DNA from: Phycisphaerales bacterium
GTDB taxonomy: Bacteria > Planctomycetota > Phycisphaerae > Sedimentisphaerales > Anaerobacaceae
Assembly (NCBI GenBank): GCA_003533825.1
Contig: DQCG01000496.1
Coordinates: 1-9,758 of the forward strand
Length of the DNA: 9,758 nucleotides
Direction of reading: 5' to 3'
Below are positions 1 through 7,055 of the stretch, one piece after another. Both the position numbers and the translations under genes were made by a program. Below the pieces are notes generated by a model that saw only the letters and a list, made by a program, of their open reading frames with translations, made no database searches and was not told the origin of the DNA. Position 1 is the stretch's first letter. Each line of letters starts with the position of its first letter.

Positions 1-407
1 CATATTTTTTCAAGAAATTTTCAGCAGGAGTAAAAGCCTTGGTCGACCCAAAAAGCTAAAACAATGAGATCAAATACAAAAAAGTTGGTTACTTTAAGGT
101 AAGTTTACCCGCTAAGACCATGAACAAGATGGATTTATCGCATTTTGGGCAACAGCATATATGTTTTATAAGTGGGCGGCACAACAAAGGATACCGCCCA
201 CATGCTGATGCCGCTATTGAGGCGCTCAGGTCGCTTCCCGGCGTTGCCCCGTTCGGCTGCGCTCAGCGCAATACCAACCTTATATGACATATAATAACGT
301 TTCTGGATTGAGATTTGTTATCAGACGGTGATTAAGGATCAAGGTGTCGTCTTATACTATAAAAGTCCAAGCCAACCTTTGTTTTCTTCTTTAATGCTTT
401 ATAGAGC
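1..407. other. Gene-poor left edge with structured segment
   Basis: No convincing complete gene lies here. A short plus-strand frame open from the window edge ends in TGA at 65-67 and reads ...SLGRPKKLKQ. It could be the last 21 residues of a gene starting outside the window, but it is too short to support. Positions 147-249 hold nested inverted repeats, listed separately. A small AT-only hairpin lies at 280-294 (TTATAT, loop GAC, ATATAA). On the minus strand this whole stretch lies downstream of the PIN-nuclease gene that ends at 408. I see no T-run typical of an intrinsic terminator. Confidence 0.5.
147..249. repeat. Nested inverted repeats forming a branched hairpin
   Basis: Three sets of arms are nested. 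GGGCAA at 147-152 can pair with TTGCCC at 244-249. CAGCAT at 153-158 pairs with ATGCTG at 202-207. GTGGGCGG at 172-179 pairs with CCGCCCAC at 194-201. The right arms of the two inner stems are directly adjacent, while the left arms are separated by 13 nt, so the inner structure is a bulged hairpin. A further small stem, TGCGC/GCGCA, lies at 258-270. The segment is much GC-richer than its surroundings. It may be a mobile-element end, a recombination site or a structured RNA; the sequence does not decide which. Confidence 0.45.
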
Positions 408-1406
408 CTAAAAATCCACATCAATAAATTCTATTGGGGTGATTGCATCTTGCATTCGTTGGATAAAAATTCTCAGATAGTCTGGGTCTAAGACTTCTTT
501 GTTGCCAAAGATAAACTGATCTACAAATCCGCGAATATCTGTATCTGATAAAATATGAAGTACTTGGAAGTTGAATACACAGGATTTCAGAATATCATTA
601 AGTTGGGCTACTGTAAATTCAGAGTAAGTACTCAGGCTGGCTACAATTTTATGAGTCTCAGTAAACGATGGACTTGCAGCCAAGCGACTAATAAGGATTT
701 CCTTTTCTAATTCATATAGATCAAGTAGCTTGATATCCGGAAATTTGTCCTTAAAAAATGAAGATAATTGTTTGTAGAAATGTAATTCTGACATTTTTCT
801 CTGGCCCCATTCTCTATCTAAATATCTATTGAAGAGGTTATTATCCAAAGGAGAACTGTAGTGGTTATCGCCACTCACAAAATAAAGACCATCACTTGAA
901 ACTGGAATTGCTGTGAGTAGTGCTTCCCAACTGAGGGCATCACAAAGAGACTTTGTTTTTCCTGGTGGTTTGCCTGTCTCGACTCGAAGCTTTGCTTTTT
1001 CAATTAAATCCGAGGAAGTCGGAATAAGTGTAGCTAAACCAAAAAGCGTTTTGATAGTCTTGTCTGCTATGAGAGTTACTGCCGATATATCTTCATTAAG
1101 TTCATCAAGAAGTTGTGTGTGGATTTCCTCAAACTCATTCATTAATTGTCTCAGTTTAGAGTATTGCCCGTAGCCCTTACACATATTGGGAAATTCGAGA
1201 TTAAATTTCTGTGCCATCAATTTCTTTCGGGCTTCTGCAATCACGTGTTCTCTATTTCTCCAAAATTCATCCTTCACTTGTTCTGGAACATAAAGTTTCA
1301 AATCTTTCTTGGTTATAGTAATCGCAAGTTTGCCAAGTTCATTCAAATCCTCGCTTGTAAAACGATAGAAGGAAAGATAGATGTTTGTATCAATAAACAG
1401 GTCCAA
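408..1406 (-). CDS. PIN-domain (DUF4935-like) nuclease-type protein
   Basis: This 332-residue protein begins with the PIN-domain signature: a short beta strand, then IDTNI with Asp6. It is followed by the LYVPEQVKDEF stretch (about 38-48, acidic residues E42 and E47), LCDAL (Asp156) and VSGDNHY (Asp180). These are the spaced acidic residues expected to bind the metal ion in PIN ribonucleases. The layout matches DUF4935-type PIN-like proteins, in which a helical insertion (here about 50-145) separates the acidic residues. Residues 200-332 form an additional domain I do not recognise. The start is TTG, chosen because a perfect AGGAGG lies 8 nt before it. It sits 121 bp downstream of the zinc-ribbon gene on the same strand, so the two may be co-transcribed. 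Low GC suggests acquisition. PIN proteins of this kind cleave RNA and occur as toxins or in defence loci; that role here is inferred. Confidence 0.75.
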   Translation of the reverse strand: MDLFIDTNIYLSFYRFTSEDLNELGKLAITITKKDLKLYVPEQVKDEFWRNREHVIAEARKKLMAQKFNLEFPNMCKGYGQYSKLRQLMNEFEEIHTQLLDELNEDISAVTLIADKTIKTLFGLATLIPTSSDLIEKAKLRVETGKPPGKTKSLCDALSWEALLTAIPVSSDGLYFVSGDNHYSSPLDNNLFNRYLDREWGQRKMSELHFYKQLSSFFKDKFPDIKLLDLYELEKEILISRLAASPSFTETHKIVASLSTYSEFTVAQLNDILKSCVFNFQVLHILSDTDIRGFVDQFIFGNKEVLDPDYLRIFIQRMQDAITPIEFIDVDF

Positions 1407-1421
1407 CTCGATTTCCTCCTT
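1407..1421 (-). promoter_or_regulatory. Strong Shine-Dalgarno fixing a TTG start
   Basis: Read on the minus strand, AAGGAGGAAATCGAG directly precedes TTG at 1406-1404. The AGGAGG core is ideally spaced, and the encoded protein opens at once with the PIN strand and IDTN motif. No ATG in the frame would keep that motif intact, so the TTG start is well supported. Confidence 0.75.
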
Positions 1422-1527
1422 AAAAGATAACTACCTACATCACTTCCGCGTAAGAATCCTGTTGCCGCATCAGTGTCCGCATGACCGCTAAAGAGATTCT
1501 ATATAAAAGCAACTTTATATTCCTCAT

Positions 1528-2451
1528 CTATGGGCTAACCTGTACAGCATCTTCCGTACCATTTTTATCTTCCTTATCTTTTTTATTTTCGGTTTTGAAT
1601 TGTAACAGAGAAGAGACAGCAGATTTCAATTCTCTTTGTTCACTCAGAGCAAGTTTTATTCTCTCTGCTAAATCTATCAACACCATTCTAATATTATGTG
1701 CCATTTCCAAACATTTTTCATCTGTCTTGTCATGAATCCCGATAGAAAGTGGTTTATGTAAAAGTTTGAATGGATTATGCCCACCAACAAGCAAACTCTC
1801 TGGCAACGATTCTTTTACCATGTTAATTGCTTTTGAAAATTGAGTTTCTAATATAGCTTTTTCTATAGTTTGTATCATCTCTTTCTTGGCAGACAGTTTT
1901 TTTGAGACTTTTAGAATCTCCTCAAGCAAGTGATTTTTCTGATTTTCAACAACTCGACGATAATATGAATATGCTCCTATTCCCAATCCTTGTCTTTCAC
2001 ATCTTAATCCGTTTATAAAGTTCGAGTAATTATCACCCAATAACTTTGATAGGTTTGTAGGTAATTTTATATGGAGTGAGGGGTACTCCCCGATCTTTAA
2101 TACTTTTCCGTTCTTTTGGTCTGGAAGAGCAACTGAAAATAAGCAGAAATGTTTTGTATATTTGCCACAATCTCGGCATGTATAAATAAGAAAGTCATCT
2201 CTTACATCGGCCGCTGAACCTCCATATTCCCATTCACCCTCAAAATTCCGGGTTCCATCACATTGTTTACAATACAGACGAAGTGTGGGTTTGCATCTTC
2301 TCAAAACGGATTGACTATACTCATTCTTCCATTCACAGAATTCACTCACATTTTGTAATGTTCCTGTTGGATATTCTTCTAAGAATGTTTTGAAAGTGAT
2401 AGGTTCCGTCGTATCCTCTTGTTGAGCTTGGTTTTCCTCTTCAATTCCCAT
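1528..2451 (-). CDS. Zinc-ribbon protein of unknown function (DUF4145-like)
   Basis: This 307-residue soluble protein has no signal peptide. Residues 61-95 carry two CxxC knuckles (CKQC at 61-64 and CRDC at 92-95), which look like a zinc ribbon. The middle holds a strongly patterned segment, GLGIGAYSYYRRVVE (155-169), followed by amphipathic helices. Then come GHNPFKLLHKPLS (224-236) and DEKCLEMAHNIR (244-255). This order, a zinc ribbon and then an aromatic RRxxE helix, recalls DUF4145-type and related uncharacterised proteins of phage and defence islands; the link is by pattern only. The C-terminus from about 286 is charged and probably disordered. The ATG at 2451 has an AGGAAAAGGA-type ribosome binding sequence. 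It is the first gene of a probable two-gene unit with the PIN nuclease. Its AT-rich codons resemble the PIN gene and differ from genes right of 3270. Confidence 0.6.
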   Translation of the reverse strand: MGIEEENQAQQEDTTEPITFKTFLEEYPTGTLQNVSEFCEWKNEYSQSVLRRCKPTLRLYCKQCDGTRNFEGEWEYGGSAADVRDDFLIYTCRDCGKYTKHFCLFSVALPDQKNGKVLKIGEYPSLHIKLPTNLSKLLGDNYSNFINGLRCERQGLGIGAYSYYRRVVENQKNHLLEEILKVSKKLSAKKEMIQTIEKAILETQFSKAINMVKESLPESLLVGGHNPFKLLHKPLSIGIHDKTDEKCLEMAHNIRMVLIDLAERIKLALSEQRELKSAVSSLLQFKTENKKDKEDKNGTEDAVQVSP

Positions 2452-2478
2452 TTGCCTATTCCTTTTCCTGAATCAAAA

Positions 2479-2507
2479 ATTGCAAACGACTTGACCGCTA
2501 AGGACAA
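2479..2507 (-). promoter_or_regulatory. Candidate promoter for the zinc-ribbon/PIN unit
   Basis: On the minus strand, TTGTCC (2507-2502) is followed after 17 nt by TGCAAT (2484-2479), each matching 4 of 6 consensus sigma-70 bases. Transcription would start about 20 nt before the ATG at 2451. The spacing and placement are good, but the match is modest. Confidence 0.3.
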
Positions 2508-2584
2508 CGTATCAAATCGGAACCGGAATTTCAAGGAAAATTACCTGTACAACAGACTTCCTAAATTTAGGTAAAAAAGGTACC

Positions 2585-2990
2585 TTAGAATGTAGATCGA
2601 CGGTGGTAGGCGGCGGTAGGGCGTCTATGGGAGGTGTTAGACCGGTAATTCAATCCAGCTTTTACGATAGGTCCATCATTGAAGATTATCAGTCCTTTTA
2701 CTGAGGCTCTATCCTCCCCGATAGCAGTGACATTATACCTATACATGCTGTTGCCTTAAAGCGTTAAATCCATATAGCTTACATCGAAATGGACGTTAAT
2801 TTTCACCAACTTTTTTGTAGTTGAACCAGGCAATATAACCACATGTTTTAATTGAACTTGTAGCAATTCATTTCCGTTGGAATACGAGCCCAATATATTA
2901 TCTCCATTTAATGAGACATATAAAATAATGTATAATAGTATTGCAATTAATATGTATTGCCGATAGAATATTGATATAGAGCAGGCTATT
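2585..2990 (-). pseudogene. Possible decayed reading frame with internal stop
   Basis: On the minus strand one frame is open from about 2990 to a TAA at 2756-2758, then continues in the same frame to a TAA at 2585-2587. The first part starts with a very hydrophobic run (YILIAILLYIILYV). It is followed by VSLNGDNILGSYSNG and an alternating polar/apolar region (HVVILPGSTTKKLVKINVHF). The second part reads MYRYNVTAIGEDRASVKG and IIFNDGPIVKAGLNY. The beta-strand-like alternation carries on across the stop, as it would in a broken secreted or membrane-anchored beta-sandwich protein, perhaps of LEA14 type. No good start codon exists and the region is AT-rich, so chance is a serious alternative. Confidence 0.2.
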
Positions 2991-3011
2991 GGCGATAGGG
3001 AAAGAAAATTT

Positions 3012-3257
3012 ATGAAAAAGAAAATAAGATACACGGATGAACCCCTGGGCGATGTCAGGATTGTTGATGATTTCCTGCCTTCTCCGGGTGAACTGGCATT
3101 CAATGAAGAACAGGTCAAAGTCACAATCGGACTGAGTAAGAATTCTGTGGACTTTTTCAAAAAGCAGGCCAAAAAACATCGCACTCCGTACCAGAAAATG
3201 ATACGCCGCCTCCTGGACCTCTACGTCGCCCACCACCCAAAACGCTCAACCGGCTGA
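3012..3257 (+). CDS. CopG/BrnA-type antitoxin, orphan
   Basis: The 81-residue protein has a charged N-terminal segment (KIRYTDEPLGDVRIVDDFLPSPGEL). It is followed by a ribbon-helix-helix-like core: the strand QVKVTIGL (about 37-44), a helix SKNSVDFFKKQAKKH, and a second helix TPYQKMIRRLLDLYVAHH. This matches antitoxins annotated as CopG-family or BrnA-type, usually encoded just downstream of a BrnT-like RNase toxin. They bind DNA as dimers to repress the operon and neutralise the toxin. Here no BrnT-like frame precedes it, so the gene looks solitary. The ATG at 3012 follows a GGGAAAG element by a short spacer. Its 3' end is 19 bp from the 3' end of the convergent galactanase gene. Confidence 0.7.
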   Translation: MKKKIRYTDEPLGDVRIVDDFLPSPGELAFNEEQVKVTIGLSKNSVDFFKKQAKKHRTPYQKMIRRLLDLYVAHHPKRSTG

Positions 3258-3276
3258 TGTGCACAGGTTCTCAACA

Positions 3277-4338
3277 TTATTTTCGAGTGAACCGGTCGAA
3301 TACGTTGATGACTGGCAGTGCGTTGCCGTCGTCGTCGAACATGCCGCGTCGTCTCAGGCCGCCGGCGACCGCGGGCTCCCACCAGAAGATGCCCTTGCCC
3401 CTGTTGTCGGGCGTGCTGAGGACCAGCCGGTGCACCTCGTCGAGGAACTGCCGCTGTCCTTCCGGCGTCTCCGGGAATGGCGCCGGCTTGTTTCTATACT
3501 CGGCGGGCCTCCAGTTATACGCCACTTCCACAAGGATGATGTCTTTCTTGTACTCGTTGGCCATAAAAATCAGATTTTCCCGAAGGTCGAGCAGCGAGCC
3601 GTGCCACCAGGGGTAGTAGGACTGCCCGATGATGTCGTAGCCGACGCCGTACGAGTGCCACTTATCGAAGAACGCCTTTGTCCGTTTTTTGTCGCCGCCC
3701 CGGTCGATATGGACCATAATCAGGGGGTGTTTGGCGTTGCCCCGTCCGGCATCGACGCCGTTAATGCCGGCCTCCATCAGCTCGGCGAAATTATCCCAGT
3801 TATCCGTCAGCTTTCCGTCCGGCCAGAGCATCCCGTGGATGATTTCGTTGCCGGGCTGAACCATGTCCGGCAGGACACCGGCATCACGAAAGGCGATGAT
3901 AGTATCCCGCGTGTATTCGAACACCGCCTGCACGAGTTCATCGTGCGATTTGCCCTCCCAGGCCTTTGGGATAAATTGCTTGCCCGGGTCGGCCCACGTG
4001 TCGGAGTAGTGATAGTTCAGCAGGAATTTGAAACCGAGCTTTTTGGCGTCCCGGGCCAGGGCGATGGTGTATTCGAGGTCGTTCGGCAGCCTCGTGGGAG
4101 TGTGGAACAATCGCAGGCGAATCCAGTTGTAGCCGTGGTCCTTGAAGATTTGAAGCCCGGACTTCGTCTCGCCTTCGTCCTTGAAAGCAGTTCCACGCTC
4201 CTCGGCCTGCCTGAGGAAGGAAAGGTCGGCCCCGATGGCGTAATCGACGGCATAGACTGAAACGGAGGGCCACAAATGGATCGTAAGGAGAAGTGCGATG
4301 AACGGCAAAATCTTCTGGAGTTTACTTACTTTCTTCAT
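3277..4338 (-). CDS. Secreted GH53 endo-beta-1,4-galactanase
   Basis: The enzyme hydrolyses beta-1,4-galactan side chains of pectin (arabinogalactan I) outside the cytoplasm. The mature part begins VDYAIGADLSFL, typical of the GH53 (beta/alpha)8 barrel. Hallmarks follow: WIRLRLF, LLNYHYSDTWADPGKQ and PKAW, then QPGNE with the acid/base Glu165, and LVEVAYNW with the nucleophile Glu271. GIFWWEPA lies near the C-terminus. The 353-residue length fits a single-domain GH53. I chose the ATG at 4338 over an upstream in-frame start at 4389 because it follows AAAGGA and opens a clean signal peptide (MKKVSK, hydrophobic run, cleavage after SVYA, about residue 30). It diverges from the pseudopilin-like gene and converges on the antitoxin gene. 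A complementary 333-aa plus-strand open frame is a GC-driven shadow. Confidence 0.93.
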   Translation of the reverse strand: MKKVSKLQKILPFIALLLTIHLWPSVSVYAVDYAIGADLSFLRQAEERGTAFKDEGETKSGLQIFKDHGYNWIRLRLFHTPTRLPNDLEYTIALARDAKKLGFKFLLNYHYSDTWADPGKQFIPKAWEGKSHDELVQAVFEYTRDTIIAFRDAGVLPDMVQPGNEIIHGMLWPDGKLTDNWDNFAELMEAGINGVDAGRGNAKHPLIMVHIDRGGDKKRTKAFFDKWHSYGVGYDIIGQSYYPWWHGSLLDLRENLIFMANEYKKDIILVEVAYNWRPAEYRNKPAPFPETPEGQRQFLDEVHRLVLSTPDNRGKGIFWWEPAVAGGLRRRGMFDDDGNALPVINVFDRFTRK

Positions 4339-4415
4339 GGTATTACATATCCTTTCTATATTCGCCCGGCCGGCAGCAACATCTCCCAAAACTGCGTGAA
4401 AAATCTATGTAAGCT

Positions 4416-4443
4416 ATTGTATTGAGTATTAATTCTGCCGCAA
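4416..4443 (-). promoter_or_regulatory. Candidate promoter for the GH53 gene
   Basis: On the minus strand TTGCGG (4443-4438) and TACAAT (4421-4416) are separated by 16 nt. The -10 matches 5 of 6 consensus bases; the -35 is poor beyond TTG. It would leave a leader of roughly 70 nt before the ATG at 4338. Confidence 0.3.
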
Positions 4444-4495
4444 CGTGTTTATCCCCATCTTTTACGTTCAGCGAGGAAATATGCATGTTTTTTCA

Positions 4496-4525
4496 TTGAC
4501 TTAGAGCGGGAAGATAGGTTAGTAT
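4496..4525 (+). promoter_or_regulatory. Candidate sigma-70 promoter for pseudopilin gene
   Basis: TTGACT (4496-4501) and TAGTAT (4520-4525) are 18 nt apart, with a T-rich run just upstream of the -35. Transcription would begin near 4532, about 40 nt before the ATG at 4574. This is the best promoter match in the window. Confidence 0.5.
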
Positions 4526-4573
4526 TTATGTATTGTCTTTCAATAGGTTTTGTTGGAAAGGCGAAGTGTTGAT

Positions 4574-5326
4574 ATGCGCAAACCACGAGGATTCACATTG
4601 ATAGAGTTGCTCGTGGTAATTGCTATTATCGCGTTGTTGATGGCGATATTGATGCCGGCTCTTCAGAAGGTCAAAGAACAGGGCAAGAAAATTGTCTGCT
4701 CCAACAATCTAAAACAAATCGGTATCAGCTTGACGATGTACGGCTCTGAAAACGACAACAAGCTGCCGCTCAACCAGGGGGGAAACTGGCTTTGGGATAT
4801 CGCTTACAGCACTACCGATTATATAATGGATACCGGCGGCGACAGACGTACGTTTTATTGCCCCGCGGACCCGACGAAAAAGCCGGAGATGGCGATTTTC
4901 TGGCAGTACAGCCAGAATCCCGATATAGGAACCGATTCCGACTGGGTAGTGGAACCGAAAACCGGACGGGGCGGCCTCTACCGGGTCACCAGTTATTTCT
5001 GGATGATGGACACCATCCAGGGAAGATCGGTCGAGCCGGAGGGGGAACCCGAAAAAGCATGGGTAAAAACGCTGACCTGCAAGCAACCGGCGGCAACCGA
5101 CCTGGTAACGGATGCGACCCTCAGTACCGGCCCTGACGAAGATACGGCCAGCTTCACAGAAGTCCCAGGAGGTTTATGGAGCCGCTGGCAGATTTATGAC
5201 CGCACAAATCACCTGGCTCACGGTAAGCCTGTCGGCACGAATGTACTGTTCGTAGATGGACATCTCGAATGGCGCCCGTTTCGTGATATGGTCGTTCGCT
5301 TCTCGGTGCCGTATCACTGGTGGTAA
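4574..5326 (+). CDS. Pseudopilin-like protein (prepilin-type N-terminal motif)
   Basis: The protein (250 residues from the chosen ATG) opens MRKPRGFTLIELLVVIAIIALL, shortened here as RG/FTLIELL. That is the class III signal that prepilin peptidase cuts between Gly and Phe, with Glu at position +5 and a roughly 20-residue hydrophobic helix. A CSNNLKQIG stretch follows at about 44-52, as in type II secretion pseudopilins and the large planctomycete DUF1559-like family. The C-terminus carries NVLFVDGHLEWR, the VDGH hallmark of that family. An in-frame TTG at 4550 would add eight residues, but the ATG at 4574 gives the usual short leader and has AAAGG upstream. Planctomycetes encode many such proteins, and the role of individual members is unknown. 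They are thought to sit in the inner membrane or an envelope-spanning assembly. Confidence 0.85.
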   Translation: MRKPRGFTLIELLVVIAIIALLMAILMPALQKVKEQGKKIVCSNNLKQIGISLTMYGSENDNKLPLNQGGNWLWDIAYSTTDYIMDTGGDRRTFYCPADPTKKPEMAIFWQYSQNPDIGTDSDWVVEPKTGRGGLYRVTSYFWMMDTIQGRSVEPEGEPEKAWVKTLTCKQPAATDLVTDATLSTGPDEDTASFTEVPGGLWSRWQIYDRTNHLAHGKPVGTNVLFVDGHLEWRPFRDMVVRFSVPYHWW

Positions 5327-5330
5327 GACC

Positions 5331-5343
5331 GAGGCTTAGCCTC
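5331..5343 (+). terminator. Small hairpin after the pseudopilin gene
   Basis: GAGGC, loop TTA, GCCTC begins 5 bases after the stop codon. The stem is only 5 bp and no T-run follows, so it is a weak terminator candidate at best. Confidence 0.25.
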
Positions 5344-5459
5344 AAACACTCTATATTTGCAGCTTTCAAGTTATTCGATGACGATCATTTCTTCAGTTTA
5401 TGGTCTCTCGGTCCTGGTGGCTGGACAAAATGTAAAATGTCTCTGACGGATTTTTGCGC

Positions 5460-5488
5460 TTGCAGGATTCGTGCGGGTGTTTTATACT
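5460..5488 (+). promoter_or_regulatory. Candidate promoter for ffh
   Basis: TATACT (5483-5488) is a good -10 and lies 17 nt after TTGCAG (5460-5465), a weak -35. A start near 5495 would give about 70 nt of leader before the ffh ATG at 5564. Confidence 0.4.
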
Positions 5489-5563
5489 TTTGGGTTTGTC
5501 AGAATTATTGGGGTCCGATGCTTGAGAATCAGGCATTTCGGGCGGGAAATTGAGATTTGAGTA

Positions 5564-6994
5564 ATGTTTGAGTCATTGACGGAAAAATTTAACTCAGTCT
5601 TCCGGTCGCTATCCGGCCGGGGTAGGATTACCGAGGCGAATATTTCAGACGCCATGCGGGAGGTCCGCAAGGCCCTCCTGGAAGCGGACGTGAACTACGC
5701 CGTCGTCAAGAAATTCTGCAAGGATGTTGCGCAGGCGGCCGTCGGTGCCGAGGTGATTAAGAGCCTGCATCCGGGCCAGGTAATGGTCAAAATCGTCAGC
5801 GACGAGCTTACAAAACTGATGGGGCCGGTCGATACCCGGATTTATTATATCTCGCCCGGGCCTACCGTAATTATGCTGGCCGGCCTGCAGGGTGGCGGTA
5901 AAACCACAACCGCCGCAAAACTCGCCAAGTACATCCTCGCCAACGGCAAGAAACCGCTATTGGTTGCCGACGATTTGCAAAGACCGGCGGCTATCGAGCA
6001 GTTGAAAGTTTTGGGCGGGCAGTTAGGCATCGATGTTTACAGCGAAGACAGCAAGAACGCCGTAAAGGTCGCAAAGAACGGCGTCAGGTACGCCAGGGAA
6101 AACGACCATGCCGTTGTTATCCTCGATACTGCGGGCCGGCTGCACATCGACCAGGCGATGATGGATGAAGTAGCCAACGTCGCTAAAGCGGTCACACCGC
6201 AGCAGATTTACTTAGTCTGTGACGCGATGACCGGCCAGGACGCCGTCAATTCGGCAAAGGAGTTCAACGAGCGGCTCGAACTGGACGGCGTCATCCTGAC
6301 CAAGCTGGACGGCGACGCCCGCGGCGGGGCTGCCCTCAGCGTCAAAGCCGTAACAGGAAAGCCCATCAAGTTCGTCGGTATCGGCGAAAAACTCGATAAG
6401 CTCGAAGAATTTCACCCCGACCGCATGGCAAGCCGAATCCTGGGGATGGGCGACGTCGTAACGCTGGTCGAGAAGGCACAGGAGCAGTTCGACCAGGAAG
6501 AAGCCATCAAGATGCAGAAGAAGATGGCAAAGGGCAGCTTCGGCTTCGACGATTTTCTAAAGCAGATGCAGGCCGTCAAGAAAATGGGCGGCATGAAAGA
6601 TATGCTAAAAATGATGCCGGGAATGAGCGGGCAGGCCGATGACCTGGACCTCGACGGCGCCGAACTGGGGCAGATGGAAGCAATCGTGCATTCGATGACA
6701 CTGAAGGAACGACGCGACCCGGAACTCATTGAATCATCGAGACGAAGACGGATCGCGGCGGGGGCCGGCGTTCAGGTCCAGGCTGTTTCCAGCCTGGTAA
6801 AGACATTCAAGCGCAGCCGGGACATGATGAAAGCGCTCAGCGGCGGAAGCTTCGGCGGGCTCAAGAGCCTGCTGTCCGGCGGATTTAATATGGGATCGCT
6901 GAGCCAGATGATGTCCAGCGGCAAAAAAATCAAGCAGCGCTCGAAACGGAAAAGAGTAATAAAACGGAGAGGAAAAATAAAGAAAAGACGATAA
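5564..6994 (+). CDS. ffh: Signal recognition particle GTPase Ffh (SRP54)
   Basis: Ffh binds signal sequences and SRP RNA, and with FtsY delivers ribosome-nascent-chain complexes to the Sec translocon. The order is complete. The N domain covers about 1-90 and includes ALLEADVNYAVVK. The G domain has P-loop GLQGGGKTT (107-115), DDLQRPAA (136-143), DTAGR (189-193), TKLDGDARGG (246-255) and GIGEKLDKLEEF (272-283). The methionine-rich M domain runs from about 300 (KKMGGMKDMLKMMPGM) with the RNA-binding SSRRRRIAAGAG at 391-402. The length of 476 is normal to slightly long. The C-terminus ends in an unusually basic tail, about 454-476, nearly all Lys/Arg, instead of the common Gly/Met-rich tail. The ribosome binding sequence before ATG 5564 is weak. 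Confidence 0.97.
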   Translation: MFESLTEKFNSVFRSLSGRGRITEANISDAMREVRKALLEADVNYAVVKKFCKDVAQAAVGAEVIKSLHPGQVMVKIVSDELTKLMGPVDTRIYYISPGPTVIMLAGLQGGGKTTTAAKLAKYILANGKKPLLVADDLQRPAAIEQLKVLGGQLGIDVYSEDSKNAVKVAKNGVRYARENDHAVVILDTAGRLHIDQAMMDEVANVAKAVTPQQIYLVCDAMTGQDAVNSAKEFNERLELDGVILTKLDGDARGGAALSVKAVTGKPIKFVGIGEKLDKLEEFHPDRMASRILGMGDVVTLVEKAQEQFDQEEAIKMQKKMAKGSFGFDDFLKQMQAVKKMGGMKDMLKMMPGMSGQADDLDLDGAELGQMEAIVHSMTLKERRDPELIESSRRRRIAAGAGVQVQAVSSLVKTFKRSRDMMKALSGGSFGGLKSLLSGGFNMGSLSQMMSSGKKIKQRSKRKRVIKRRGKIKKRR

Positions 6995-7055
6995 TGTTTT
7001 ATCTCATCGTCGCCCGGGCGGGAATCCAGCATTTATTCCCCAGGTTTATTCGGGT

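Larger units (their letters stand above)
2452..3011. other. 560-bp stretch without an intact gene
   Basis: This AT-rich stretch holds several short items. There is a 12-bp palindrome CCTAAATTTAGG at 2560-2571 and a 10-bp palindrome AAGGTACCTT at 2577-2586. A GC-rich patch at 2600-2645 contains the near-duplicate units ggtggtagg and ggcggtagg. A possible decayed minus-strand reading frame is listed separately. No toxin gene for the antitoxin at 3012 is visible on either strand. Confidence 0.5.

Noticed and set aside
2..67. Possible 3' end of a plus-strand gene reading ...SLGRPKKLKQ
   Set aside because: Only 21 codons are inside the window, which is too few to separate from chance.
147..280. 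Integron attC site
   Set aside because: The arms are inverted, but the RYYYAAC and GTTRRRY core boxes are not both present. A lone GTTAGAC at 2635-2641 has no partner box.
913..1735. Plus-strand frames of about 85-95 aa
   Set aside because: They overlap the PIN and zinc-ribbon genes in antisense and have no domain features or convincing ribosome binding sequences.
3259..4260. 333-aa open frame on the plus strand
   Set aside because: It is antisense to the clear GH53 gene and shows no family motifs. It arises from GC-rich third positions of the galactanase codons.
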